A stretch of DNA of 64,000 nucleotides from positions 186,001-250,000 of the forward strand of contig NZ_JACCDB010000003.1 in assembly GCF_013432195.1 (NCBI RefSeq), in the 5' to 3' direction. A program made the translations under genes and the position numbers. This DNA is from Tepidicella baoligensis. GTDB taxonomy: Bacteria > Pseudomonadota > Gammaproteobacteria > Burkholderiales > Burkholderiaceae_C. Below, piece by piece: positions 54,168-62,935 of this stretch (its first letter is position 1; every line of letters starts with the position of its first letter). The notes beneath the pieces were generated by a model. The model had not been told where the DNA came from. It saw only the letters and a list, made by a program, of their open reading frames with translations, and ran no database searches.

Positions 54168-54671
54168 TCAATAGGGCAATTGCTGGGGGCGTTTGGCCGA
54201 AATGACCCGGGTGTTGACCCCGGCCCAGTTCAGCCCGCCAAAGAGCCGGGCATGCTCGATCTTCACGCAGCGGTCGTGCACCACCCACAGGCCGGCCTGC
54301 GCGGCCTTGGCCTCGGCCTCGGCGTGCTCCACACCCAGTTGCAGCCACAGGCACTTCGCGCCGACTTCGATGGCCGCATCGGCCAGGGGCGGGATGTCCT
54401 CGCTCTTGCGAAAGCCGTCCACCATGTCGATGTGCTGCCCTTGCGCCGCCAGGGCCCGGGCCGCTTCCTGCACACTGGCGTAACAGCGTTCGCCCAGGAT
54501 GTCGCCGCCTTCGCGCGCCACCAGCGGGTTCACCGGCACGATGCGGTAACCGTGCGCCTGCATGTACTTGGCCGCGAAATAGCTGGGCCGATGCCACTGG
54601 GGCGAGAGCCCCACCACCGCCAGGGTGCGGCAGGTCGAGAGAATGCGTCGCAGGGTGGAAATGTCGCTCAT
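54168..54671 (-). CDS. CoA-binding protein (YccU-type)
   Basis: 167-residue single Rossmann-like CoA-binding domain. RTLAVVGLSPQWHRPSYFAAKYMQ is the nucleotide-binding start, then YRIVPVNPLV, VDGFRKSEDIPPLADAAIEVGAK and LWLQLGVEH, with VHDRCVKIEHARL at the end. Close relatives are stand-alone domains of unknown role. Its position directly upstream of metY suggests a metabolic or redox link, but this is inference. Confidence 0.9.
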   Translation of the reverse strand: MSDISTLRRILSTCRTLAVVGLSPQWHRPSYFAAKYMQAHGYRIVPVNPLVAREGGDILGERCYASVQEAARALAAQGQHIDMVDGFRKSEDIPPLADAAIEVGAKCLWLQLGVEHAEAEAKAAQAGLWVVHDRCVKIEHARLFGGLNWAGVNTRVISAKRPQQLPY

Positions 54672-54716
54672 CCCCGCAGTGTAAGCACGCCAAAGGCTTG
54701 GGTAAATGGTCTCGCC

Positions 54717-54801
54717 TTACACAAAGCGCACATGGGTCCAGCCCGCTGCCCGCAGGGGCTCGACCACCTTGGCCGAGCGGTTTTCCGAGCGCGGGTCATC
54801 C
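54717..54801 (-). pseudogene. Possible C-terminal remnant of a lost gene
   Basis: Between the redoxin stop and the CoA-binding gene, one minus-strand frame reads DDPRSENRSAKVVEPLRAAG then WTHVRFV and a stop at 54717-54719. It looks protein-like but has no start and runs into the redoxin stop region upstream. I do not recognise the family. It may be the residual end of a deleted gene, or chance. Confidence 0.25.
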
Positions 54802-54804
54802 CGG

Positions 54805-55425
54805 TCAGCTCTTGTACTTGATGGTGCAGCCGTACGCTTGGTTCGTGCTCACACTCAGAGGTTGGCCGGCCAACAGTTCATTGAGTCCTTGCCGGACATA
54901 GTTGGTGGCACGTTCGATATCGGCCACGCGGGCCGACGGGATGCTGTCGATGGCACCTGCATACACCAATGTGCCGTTGGCGTCGATGATGTACATGTGT
55001 GGAGTGACCCGAGCGCCATAGGCGCGGCCGGTGCGGCCTTCCTCGTCCATCAGCACGGCCGTGGCGGCGGCTTGCTGCTCCTGCATCCACGCCGCCAGAG
55101 CGGCCGGTGTCAGGTAATCGGTGCTGGCCTTCTCGGTCGAGTTGATGGTCAGCCACGCCACCCCCTTGCCGGTGTACTCCCGCTGCAGGTTCTGCATGTT
55201 GCCCTGGTAGTGCTTGCGCACGAACGGGCAACCCGGGTTGATCCATTCCAGCACCACCGGCCGGCCCCGGAAGTCGCCGAGGCTGACGGTTTGACCCGCC
55301 GTGTTTTGGAGGCTGAAAGCCGGAGCAGGTTGGCCGATCTGGGCGGCGACAGCCAGCGTAGGCCACAGCATCAGCGGCGAGATCGCCGCGCCGCTGATGC
55401 CCAAAGCGAAGTCACGTCGTTTCAT
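54805..55425 (-). CDS. Exported redoxin (thioredoxin-fold, AhpC/TSA-like)
   Basis: 206 residues. A signal sequence with a twin-arginine-like MKRRDFALGISGAA start leads to a thioredoxin fold: IGQPAPAFSLQNTAGQTVSL, then WINPGCPFVRKHY with C66. A second cysteine, C200, sits in the C-terminal YGCTIKYKS, giving a possible intramolecular disulfide. GVAWLTINSTEK and ARVTPHMYIIDANG (cis-proline) follow the fold. ATG 55425 has AAGGAGTG 7 nt upstream. It lies 14 bp after the DsbD gene and may be reduced by it. Confidence 0.85.
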   Translation of the reverse strand: MKRRDFALGISGAAISPLMLWPTLAVAAQIGQPAPAFSLQNTAGQTVSLGDFRGRPVVLEWINPGCPFVRKHYQGNMQNLQREYTGKGVAWLTINSTEKASTDYLTPAALAAWMQEQQAAATAVLMDEEGRTGRAYGARVTPHMYIIDANGTLVYAGAIDSIPSARVADIERATNYVRQGLNELLAGQPLSVSTNQAYGCTIKYKS

Positions 55426-55439
55426 GGGGGACACTCCTT

Positions 55440-57611
55440 TCACAATGACAATTGCTGGACGGCCGAGCGAACCTCTTCGACCGTCAAAATCTCGGAAAGT
55501 ATCAGAGGCGTGCGTCCTGGGCCATGCAGCACATACACCGGGATCCCGCTGCGCCCCAGCGCTGCCAGCGATGCGGAGATCACCGGATCACGCCGCGTCC
55601 AGTCCGCGCGCAGCAGCACCACCCGCTTGTCGGCGAAGGTTTGCAGCACGTCCGGGTGGTTCAACACCGTGCGTTTGTTGTACTGACAGGTCACACACCA
55701 AGCGGCGGTGTAGTCCACGAACACCGGCCGGCCTTGAGCCAACAGGTCGGCTTCACGCTGGGGACTCCAGGCTTCCCAGGCCACGCCTTCGATCGAGGTG
55801 GGAGCGAAAGAGGCCACACTGTCCTGCAGCCGGGTCACAGTCGGGCCGATGGCCCACAGCAACCAAGCCAGCCCCAGCAGCGAGAGCGGGCCCAGCACCG
55901 TACGCACCTTGCCGCCCCGGTTCAGGGCCCAAATGAGCAGCGCCAACACCACCAGCAGCATCAGCAGTGCGGCAGCGCCATCGATCCCGCTTTGCTGGCC
56001 CAGCACCCACAGCAACCACACCACGGTGGCAAACATCGGGAAGGCCATCAACTGGCGGAAAGTTTCCATCCACGGGCCAGGTCGCGGCAGCGCCCGAGCG
56101 ATCGCTGGTACCCAGCTCGCCAGCAGGTAGGGAAGCGCCATGCCCAGCCCCAACACGGCAAATACCGCCAGGGCTTGGCCGGTCGGCAGCGCGATGGCCA
56201 GCCCGAGCGAAGCGCCCATGAACGGAGCGGTGCACGGTGAGGCGACGGCGGTGGCCAAGACCCCGGTGAGGAAAGCATCGGCGGTCGGGTTTCTGGCTTG
56301 CAGGCTCGCGACCGAGCTGGGCAGGATGTGTCCGAACTCGAACAGCCCAGCCAGGTTCAAGCCGATCACGGTAAACAGTACCGCCAAAGACGCCACCACC
56401 ACCGGGTTCTGCAGCTGGAAACCCCAGCCCAGTTGCTCGCCCGCAGCACGCAGGGCCAGCAGCAACCCGCCGAGCGCTATGAAGGACAACACGACGCCCG
56501 CCGTGTAGGCCAGTCCGCCGACGCGATGGGCGCCGTGGTTGTTCCCCTGTTGCGAGAAGGCCAGCACTTTGATGGCCAGTATCGGGAACACGCAGGGCAT
56601 GAGGTTGAGGATCATGCCACCGACGAGGGCGCCGAGCAGAGCCGCCCACAGCGTCAGCGTGGTGGTGCTTGGGCCTGTGGCGGCAGCCGCGCGAGCGGCG
56701 TTTTCGGCCAGAGCCGCTTGCAGCGCGGCCGAGGCGCCACTGCCTGCCTGAGCCACGGGCGGCCAGCCATCGGGGACGGGCACCTCCATGCGCACACCCC
56801 GTAGCCCCGGCCCCGTCCCGGGTGGGTTGGCTGGCGCGACGACCAACGCCACGGTGTCTGGGCTGTCGGCGCGAAATCGGGAGAGGGGTATCGTGGCGTG
56901 CCACACTCCGTTGTCCCAGCGCTGCTGCCAGGCCGCGCCCGGCTCGATCAAGCCGGCCTTTTCGGGAAAGAGCTCCAGTGGGCGGGTACGCCACTCGGGC
57001 GGCAAGCCGGTGAGCACCACTTCCAACCCATCGCTGGTGACATGCAGCCGGCTGTTCCCCGGTGCCTGCTCGATCGGGACCGCAGACCAGGCCGCTTCGA
57101 AAGCAGCGGCATGCGCCGCAGTGGACAGTTGTGCCGGGATCCGGACCTGAAAATGGGCCTCTTCCGGAACGCATTCCTTGCGGCAGATCAGCCAGCTGGC
57201 TAAGACTTCAGCCTGAAGTGTCTGTCCCTGGAAATCGGCACCCACGCGCAGCGGGATGGGCAGCAGCACGGTGCCGTCGTAGCCGTAATTCGCCAGATCG
57301 CCCAACGGAAATTTGCGCGGCGTAGGCCATTCGATGTCTCCAGGCGTGATTCCCGCTGGCAACTGCCATTCCAGCTCGGTGGGCAGGCCAGAGTCCCCCG
57401 GGTTTTTCCAGTAGGTGTGCCAGTCAGGGGCATGGGTGATCTGTAGGCCCAGCCACAGTGGCTGGCCGGGGGTCACCCCGTTCGGGGCATGCACCAGCAG
57501 CTCGGCGCGCGAAAACTCGCTTTGCACCGGGGGTGACACCGTCGCACCTTGCGCCTGGACGCCGCCCGCCAAGGCCAGCGCGAACAGGAAATAGAGCCAG
57601 CGTTTGAACAT
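55440..57611 (-). CDS. Thiol:disulfide interchange protein, DsbD/ScsB type
   Basis: 723 residues. A signal peptide (1-20) precedes a periplasmic N-terminal domain with a C143-x3-C147 pair (LICRKEC). The membrane domain carries the two electron-transfer cysteines in LMPCVFPILAIK (near 340) and SPCTAPFMGASLG (near 458). A C-terminal thioredoxin domain has WCVTC (near 638). It moves electrons from cytoplasmic thioredoxin to the periplasm. The large N-terminal domain is closer to ScsB-type than classical DsbD. A redoxin gene follows, and a strong OxyR-like site lies about 115 bp upstream. Confidence 0.9.
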   Translation of the reverse strand: MFKRWLYFLFALALAGGVQAQGATVSPPVQSEFSRAELLVHAPNGVTPGQPLWLGLQITHAPDWHTYWKNPGDSGLPTELEWQLPAGITPGDIEWPTPRKFPLGDLANYGYDGTVLLPIPLRVGADFQGQTLQAEVLASWLICRKECVPEEAHFQVRIPAQLSTAAHAAAFEAAWSAVPIEQAPGNSRLHVTSDGLEVVLTGLPPEWRTRPLELFPEKAGLIEPGAAWQQRWDNGVWHATIPLSRFRADSPDTVALVVAPANPPGTGPGLRGVRMEVPVPDGWPPVAQAGSGASAALQAALAENAARAAAATGPSTTTLTLWAALLGALVGGMILNLMPCVFPILAIKVLAFSQQGNNHGAHRVGGLAYTAGVVLSFIALGGLLLALRAAGEQLGWGFQLQNPVVVASLAVLFTVIGLNLAGLFEFGHILPSSVASLQARNPTADAFLTGVLATAVASPCTAPFMGASLGLAIALPTGQALAVFAVLGLGMALPYLLASWVPAIARALPRPGPWMETFRQLMAFPMFATVVWLLWVLGQQSGIDGAAALLMLLVVLALLIWALNRGGKVRTVLGPLSLLGLAWLLWAIGPTVTRLQDSVASFAPTSIEGVAWEAWSPQREADLLAQGRPVFVDYTAAWCVTCQYNKRTVLNHPDVLQTFADKRVVLLRADWTRRDPVISASLAALGRSGIPVYVLHGPGRTPLILSEILTVEEVRSAVQQLSL

Positions 57612-57726
57612 GGGTGAACAATCGGGATTGGATGGTCCGAATCCTCCTGGCGGTCAAAGTTCCGCTTGGAGCAGGTTTGCCGATTGTCCAGCAGGCGAGG
57701 TGTTGGTGCAGGCTAAGGGCCTCTTC

Positions 57727-57752
57727 ATAGTGGAAATCTATCAAAACCATAG
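57727..57752. promoter_or_regulatory. OxyR-type operator between dsbD and cfa
   Basis: ATAG (57727-57730), CTAT (57738-57741) and ATAG (57749-57752) are all exact and spaced by exactly 7 nt, as in the OxyR recognition pattern ATAG-N7-CTAT-N7-ATAG-N7-CTAT; the fourth tetrad is absent. The site is 116 bp from the dsbD-type start and 84 bp from the cfa start. OxyR is encoded in this window. Confidence 0.5.
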
Positions 57753-57836
57753 CGTCCAAGGGGTTTTCAAGAGCGCTCGAGTGTTGAACAATGGCTCTGT
57801 GGGTCATGAGCGGCCCCTGTCATGGAGGACGAGTGC

Positions 57837-59093
57837 ATGTTGTCGATGGACAAAGCGTTGGAATCCTGGGTGGCGCGGTGGCGCCAGCGTGTCGACTTGC
57901 CGCTGCTGGTCCGGTGGTACACGGCGCCTGGCGAGGTGCCTCCCACCGCCCCTGCCTGGCGTCTGGGGGAGTTTGACGAGCCGGCCGTCACGGTGACGGT
58001 GCGCGATGGTGCCGCGCTGCCTGCACTCTTGTCGCCAACGCTCGACAGCCTGGGTGAGGCTTATGTCGAGGGGCTCATCGATGTCGATGGCCGTGTCGAA
58101 GACATCCTGGCGATGGCCCATGCCCTGGCCGAGTCCGGGTCTGCCGAGCGCGGGGGGGGCACATGGTCCCGCATGGTCAAGTCCTTCACCCACAGCCGCA
58201 AGAGCGATCAGGCCGCCATCCAATACCACTACGATGTCTCCAACGCTTTCTACAGCGAATGGCTGGACCCGGCCATGGTCTATTCCTGCGCCTACTTTGA
58301 AAACGGCGACGAGTCGTTGGCCGAGGCGCAGATCAAGAAGATCGATCACATCCTGACCAAGATCCGGTTGCAGCCCGGGCAGCGGCTGCTCGACATCGGT
58401 TGTGGCTGGGGGGCGCTGGTCATCCGCGCCGCGCAGCGATTCGGCGCGCAGTGCGTGGGCATCACCCTGTCGCAGAACCAGTACGAACTGGCCACCGAAC
58501 GCGTGCGGGCGGCCGGTCTGCAGGACCGTGTCGAGATTCGTTTGCAGGACTACCGCGATGTCACCGGCGCCTTCGACCGCATCACCAGCGTCGGCATGTT
58601 CGAGCATGTGGGGCTCAAGCACCTCAAGGACTATTTCCGCATCATCCACGACCTTCTCACGCCCGAGGGCTGGTGCCTGAACCACGGCATCACCTCGACC
58701 GACCCGCACGATGGCGAAACGAGCCACGGCGGCGGCCGCTTCATCGACAAATACGTTTTTCCCCAGGGAGAGTTGCCGCACATCGGCACCGTGCTGCGTT
58801 CCATGCAGGAAGGGGGACTGGAGGCGGTCGACGTCGAGAGTCTGCGCCGGCATTACGCCCGCACGCTGAACTGCTGGAGTGCGTCCTTCGAAGCCAAGAC
58901 CGACCGCTTGCGCGCGATGGTTCCGGAAAAGACCTGGCGTATCTGGCGCGTCTATCTGGCCGGCTGCGCCTGGGCGTTCGAGCACGACCAGGTTTCGCTG
59001 TTCCAAGTGCTGTGCCGCCGCGCCGGGCGTTCCGCACAGGAGTTGCCGTGGTCACGCCGCTGGATGTACGACGGGGCGATCGGTAGCGGCTAA
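57837..59093 (+). CDS. cfa: Cyclopropane-fatty-acyl-phospholipid synthase family protein
   Basis: 418 residues. SAM-dependent methyltransferase that adds methylene bridges to unsaturated phospholipid acyl chains at the membrane. QAAIQYHYDVSNAFYSEWLDP and MVYSCAYF precede the SAM site LDIGCGWGALVIRAAQRFG (from about 185); SVGMFEHVGLKHLKDYF and the C-terminal HYARTLNCW are typical. GGAGG lies 8 nt before ATG 57837; an ATG five codons upstream contains that GGAGG and is therefore less likely. Confidence 0.92.
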   Translation: MLSMDKALESWVARWRQRVDLPLLVRWYTAPGEVPPTAPAWRLGEFDEPAVTVTVRDGAALPALLSPTLDSLGEAYVEGLIDVDGRVEDILAMAHALAESGSAERGGGTWSRMVKSFTHSRKSDQAAIQYHYDVSNAFYSEWLDPAMVYSCAYFENGDESLAEAQIKKIDHILTKIRLQPGQRLLDIGCGWGALVIRAAQRFGAQCVGITLSQNQYELATERVRAAGLQDRVEIRLQDYRDVTGAFDRITSVGMFEHVGLKHLKDYFRIIHDLLTPEGWCLNHGITSTDPHDGETSHGGGRFIDKYVFPQGELPHIGTVLRSMQEGGLEAVDVESLRRHYARTLNCWSASFEAKTDRLRAMVPEKTWRIWRVYLAGCAWAFEHDQVSLFQVLCRRAGRSAQELPWSRRWMYDGAIGSG

Positions 59094-59102
59094 GATGGCC
59101 TC

Positions 59103-59957
59103 ATGTCTTCGCGTCCGTCGCCCACCCCCGTGTCCCTGCCCCGTTGGGCAGATCTGTGCACCACCGATTTCGCCGCACTCGATGCGGCCCGTACCGTGGC
59201 CGTGCTGCCTGTGGCGGCGACGGAGCAGCACGGGCCCCATCTGCCGTTGTCGGTGGATACCGATCTGCTCGAAGGCGTGCTCGCGGCGGCCGGGGGCTGT
59301 TTGGAGGAGGGGGTGCCTGTCTATGTGTTGCCCATCCAGTCCGTCGGCCTGAGTCCCGAACATGAGCGTTTCGCGGGAACGCTTACGTTGCGCCCCGAGA
59401 CCATCCTGAACCTGTGGCGTGACATCGGTGCGTGCGTGGCGCGCGCCGGTGTGCGCAAGCTGCTGATCTTCAACAGCCACGGGGGGCATGTCGGGCTCAT
59501 GGACGTGGTGGGGCGTGCATTGCGTGCCCGCCACGACTTGTTGGTGTACGGTGCCAGCTGGTTCGACCTGCCCTTGCTGGATGAACAGGGGCAAGACCTG
59601 AACCAGCGTTTCAGTGCCGCCGAGCGCCGTTTCGGCATCCACGCCGGGCAGGTGGAAACGTCGATGATGTTGGCGCTGCGCCCGCACACCGTGCGCATGG
59701 ACCGAGCCCTCGATTTTGCCTCCACGTCTCAGGAGCGGGCGGCGCGCTGGCCCATTTTGGGCAACGGGCGCAGTGCCAAGCTGGCTTGGCAGATGCAGGA
59801 CTACCACCCCGCCGGGGCTGTGGGCAATGCCACCGCTGCCGATGCCGAGGTGGGGCAGCTGCTGGTACAGGCAGCGGGTCGTTCGCTCGCCGCGTTGCTG
59901 AGCGAAATCAGTGCCTTGCCGCTGTCCACGCTGGTCGACAAGCCCGACTTTTCCTGA
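59103..59957 (+). CDS. Creatininase family protein
   Basis: 284 residues of the creatininase-fold amidohydrolase group. Metal ligands are probably E41 and H43 (ATEQHGPHLPLSVDTD), the following D52 or D54, NSHGGH near residue 124, and the glutamate of HAGQVETSMM. Members hydrolyse creatinine, formamides or precursor peptides, so the reaction cannot be specified. It starts 9 bp after cfa and is probably co-transcribed with it. Confidence 0.85.
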   Translation: MSSRPSPTPVSLPRWADLCTTDFAALDAARTVAVLPVAATEQHGPHLPLSVDTDLLEGVLAAAGGCLEEGVPVYVLPIQSVGLSPEHERFAGTLTLRPETILNLWRDIGACVARAGVRKLLIFNSHGGHVGLMDVVGRALRARHDLLVYGASWFDLPLLDEQGQDLNQRFSAAERRFGIHAGQVETSMMLALRPHTVRMDRALDFASTSQERAARWPILGNGRSAKLAWQMQDYHPAGAVGNATAADAEVGQLLVQAAGRSLAALLSEISALPLSTLVDKPDFS

Positions 59958-59999
59958 CGTTGCCCGGGGCGGCCCGCTGCTCCCAGTGCTGAACCGCGC

Positions 60000-60668
60000 T
60001 CAGGCGTGGGTGACCCAGCCCGCCAGGTCTGCCCGTGCCAGGTGTGGCAGCGTGTTGAAGCTCACCAGCGTGTGGCGCTTGGGGTTGTAGGCCACCTCGG
60101 TCACCGACGTGTTGCGCATGCGCAGGTTCAACTCGATGGTCGTTTCCGGTGACGTGCCCAACAGATGTCCCACCACGGTGGAAATCGGCCCGCCGCTGGT
60201 GATGATCAGCACATGGCCCTGATGGTGTGCCCGCACGTGGTCCAGGACGGACGTCACACCGGCCACGAAGTCCTCGTAACGGGGCATGCCGCGCGGCGTC
60301 ATCACACCCGCCATCCATTGGCGCAGGGCATCGCGCAGCAGGCGGAAGTGCTGGCGGTAGCCCTCGGCCGTGGTGGGTGGTTCCGTGGGGCGGGTGTGCA
60401 GCGCATCGATCAGCGCCGCGCTGTCGTATTCGTTCAAGCCAGGCCAGGCCAGCGGTTCGGCGGCCCAGCCCATACCCTGTGACAGGCCTTCCCAAGTCTG
60501 CACGTGGCGGCGCAGCGTGCCCGTGATCACGGCCTCGAACGCCAGGCCGTGCTCGCGGAAGTGCTCGCCCAGGCGCTCACTTTGCCGCAGGCCCAGGGGG
60601 CTGAGCTGGTCGTAGTCGTCCGCGCCGAACGAGGCCTGGCCGTGGCGCACGAGGTAAAGCGTTCCCAT
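60000..60668 (-). CDS. Histidine phosphatase family protein
   Basis: 222 residues with the phosphoglycerate-mutase-like signature LYLVRHGQASFG (catalytic H9, with R8), a second arginine in TGTLRRHVQT, and LIITSGGPISTVVGHLLG near the C-terminus in place of the usual SHG motif. It may dephosphorylate a small metabolite or phosphoprotein. ATG 60668 starts directly at the first strand; open codons upstream are atypical. Confidence 0.88.
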   Translation of the reverse strand: MGTLYLVRHGQASFGADDYDQLSPLGLRQSERLGEHFREHGLAFEAVITGTLRRHVQTWEGLSQGMGWAAEPLAWPGLNEYDSAALIDALHTRPTEPPTTAEGYRQHFRLLRDALRQWMAGVMTPRGMPRYEDFVAGVTSVLDHVRAHHQGHVLIITSGGPISTVVGHLLGTSPETTIELNLRMRNTSVTEVAYNPKRHTLVSFNTLPHLARADLAGWVTHA

Positions 60669-60794
60669 GACGGGTGATTGTCCGAGCTGGCGAGCCGGGT
60701 CGCAGTCGCCGCCGTGACCTGTGGGGCAGCGGGTTGCCCAGGTCAGCGGTTGGCGTGAGCACATCCACCTGCCGAAAAGGGCGTGACAACCGGC

Positions 60795-62048
60795 TCATCG
60801 CCTTTGCAACTGCTCGCGCACGGCCTGCGCCAGTGCGGCCACGCCGGTGTGCATCTGGCCTGTCGAAGCGGTGACGAACGACAGGCGCAGCGTGCGGGGA
60901 TCGGCGTGGTCGGCGTAAAAAGCAGCACCGGGCACGAAGGCCACGCCCTTATCGACCGCATGCGGCAGCAGTTCGATCGCGTTCATCCCTTCGGGCAGGC
61001 GAGCCCAGAGGAACATGCCGCCGTCCGGACGGTTCCAGGTCACGCCCAACCCTTGCATCTCTTGGTCCAGCGCTTGCAGCATGGCATCGCGCTGCGCCCG
61101 ATACAAGGCGCGTATGGAGGGCACATGCCGATCCAGGAATCCGTTCTTCAGGACCTCAGCCACCACGCGCTGGTTGAAGCTCGGCGTATGGAGGTCTGCC
61201 GCTTGCTTGGCTTGCAGCAGCTTGGGGTAGAGCGCGGGCGGGGCCACCAGAAAGCCCAGCCGCAGGCCGGGAGCCAGCACCTTGGAAAACGACCCCAGGT
61301 ACACGCAGCCTTCGGGGTGGCGCGCCGTCAGCGGGGCAGGTGGCGGGGTGTCGAACCACAAGTCGCCATAGGGGTTGTCTTCCACCATCGGCAGGCCCAG
61401 CCGCCGGGTTTCGGCGCTCAGGGCGGCACGGCGCGCCTCGCTCATCGTGCGGCCGGTCGGGTTCTGGAAGTTGGGCAGCACATACATGAAGCGGGGGAAG
61501 TCCTTGGCCGGGTCCAGGTCCAGCTGCAGCAGGCGGCGGCGTTCCGGGGCTTGCGGGGCATCTGCCGGATCGTCTGCCATACCCAGCGTGTGGTGCAGGT
61601 CCTGCAACAGCGGGCCTTCATCGTCACTGGCCACCTCCACCACGCTGGGTTCCATGGGCGCGAAGGCCTGCAGCGCGCCGAGATACGTCGGGGTCTCCAC
61701 CAGCACCCGACTGCCCGGGTCGATCAGCACCTTGCCCACCAGGTCGAGCCCTTGCTGCGAGCCGGTGGTGATCAGCACATGCGCGGGGTCCACCGCCCAA
61801 GGCAGCATCTCGGCCACCTGTTCGCGCAGTGCCCCGAGCCCCTCGCTGGCGGCGTACTGCAGGGCCGCGCGGCCATCGTCGCGCAGCACCTTGGCACAGG
61901 CCTCGGCAAACACCTCCACGGGGAAGGTCTTGGGCGAAGGCAACCCGCCCGCGAAGCTGATGATGCCGGGGCGCTCGGTCACCTTCAGGATTTCGCGGAT
62001 CACCGACGGGTTCATCTTGTGGGCGCGTTGGGCCAGGGTCCAGTCCAT
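60795..62048 (-). CDS. PLP-dependent aminotransferase (2-aminoadipate-type, class I/II)
   Basis: 417 residues. FAGGLPSPKTFPVE, LQYAASEGLGALREQVAEML, ITTGSQQGLDLV, and FMYVLPNFQNPTGRTMS belong to the LysN/MocR-like aminotransferase group. The Schiff-base lysine is K256 in GSFSKVLAPGLRLG. There is no N-terminal GntR domain, so this is the free-standing enzyme. It lies near a LysE-type exporter on the same strand. The substrate is unknown. Confidence 0.9.
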   Translation of the reverse strand: MDWTLAQRAHKMNPSVIREILKVTERPGIISFAGGLPSPKTFPVEVFAEACAKVLRDDGRAALQYAASEGLGALREQVAEMLPWAVDPAHVLITTGSQQGLDLVGKVLIDPGSRVLVETPTYLGALQAFAPMEPSVVEVASDDEGPLLQDLHHTLGMADDPADAPQAPERRRLLQLDLDPAKDFPRFMYVLPNFQNPTGRTMSEARRAALSAETRRLGLPMVEDNPYGDLWFDTPPPAPLTARHPEGCVYLGSFSKVLAPGLRLGFLVAPPALYPKLLQAKQAADLHTPSFNQRVVAEVLKNGFLDRHVPSIRALYRAQRDAMLQALDQEMQGLGVTWNRPDGGMFLWARLPEGMNAIELLPHAVDKGVAFVPGAAFYADHADPRTLRLSFVTASTGQMHTGVAALAQAVREQLQRR

Positions 62049-62131
62049 GGTTCAGGGCTTTCCTTGTGTCGTGGTTTGAATGGAAGTGCGTTTGCCCTGC
62101 GGCTTGGTCAGGGTCATGGTCAGGCCATCCG

Positions 62132-62800
62132 TCAGGGGGCCATCGGTTGAATTCGTGTGCTTCCCGTACCGTCCAGCCCGGAAACCAGCATCCACAGGGC
62201 CGTCAGCACCAGTGCCAGGGCCATGCCCCGGTTGAACCAGCGCAGCCGCTGTCCGCTCGGCTGGCCATGAACCAACGGGCCAGCCAGCCAGCCGCGCAAT
62301 ACAGAGCCGATCAGTGCGTAGGTCAGATTGCTGGCGAACGCATACACGATGAACACCGGCATGACCAGCCAGAAACGCTGCAGCGCGTCTGGCTGGCCTG
62401 CAATCCATCCGGCCACGATGGACAGGGCCAGCATCCAGGCCTTGATGTTGAGAAACTGCAGGCCCACACCGCGCACGAAGGTCACGTTCAGGCTGGCCAG
62501 GTTCGCGTGGGACAGCGTGCGGCTGCCTGCCAAGCCCCAGGCCAGCCACAGCAGGTAGGCCACGCCCCCTACCAGGATGGCGCCACGCAACACAGGCATG
62601 GTCAGCACCAGCACCCCCACGCCTGCGGCACATAAGGTCAGCAGCAGGGTCCAGCCCACCGGCACGGCACACACGAAGCGCAGTGCCCGTCGCAGGCCGA
62701 AGTTGGCGGCCAACGCCGTGGACAGTGTGGTGTTCGGCCCGGGTGTGAAGCTTGCGGCCGTGGCCAGTGTCAGCAGCGCGCCGAATTCAGCGGCGTCCAT
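62132..62800 (-). CDS. LysE-family amino acid exporter
   Basis: 222 residues with about six hydrophobic helices. ASFTPGPNTTLSTALAANFGLRRAL is the family N-terminus, followed by LLTLCAAGVGVLV, YLLWLAWGLAG and VGLQFLNIKAWMLALSIVAG. It probably exports an amino acid or related metabolite. It is divergent from a MocR-type regulator, with repeated operator-like motifs between them, suggesting direct control. Confidence 0.9.
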   Translation of the reverse strand: MDAAEFGALLTLATAASFTPGPNTTLSTALAANFGLRRALRFVCAVPVGWTLLLTLCAAGVGVLVLTMPVLRGAILVGGVAYLLWLAWGLAGSRTLSHANLASLNVTFVRGVGLQFLNIKAWMLALSIVAGWIAGQPDALQRFWLVMPVFIVYAFASNLTYALIGSVLRGWLAGPLVHGQPSGQRLRWFNRGMALALVLTALWMLVSGLDGTGSTRIQPMAP

Positions 62801-62857
62801 AGCGGCAACCTGAACAGGGGGATGAACTCATGCCTGCAATATAGGCGTTTAAATCAA

Positions 62858-62899
62858 TACACTTGCAGTACAGTTGCGCCATTCACGCCATCAACTGTA
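62858..62899. promoter_or_regulatory. Triple operator-like repeat between lysE and the MocR gene
   Basis: TACACTTG (62858-62865) and TACAGTTG (62869-62876) are direct repeats 11 bp apart, and CAACTGTA (62892-62899) is the exact inverted copy of the second. A direct plus inverted arrangement in a 135 bp divergent promoter region fits binding by a dimeric MocR/GntR protein. Confidence 0.5.
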
Positions 62900-62935
62900 T
62901 GGCTTTGTCGAGCCACACACTGGAGCCCCGCACGC

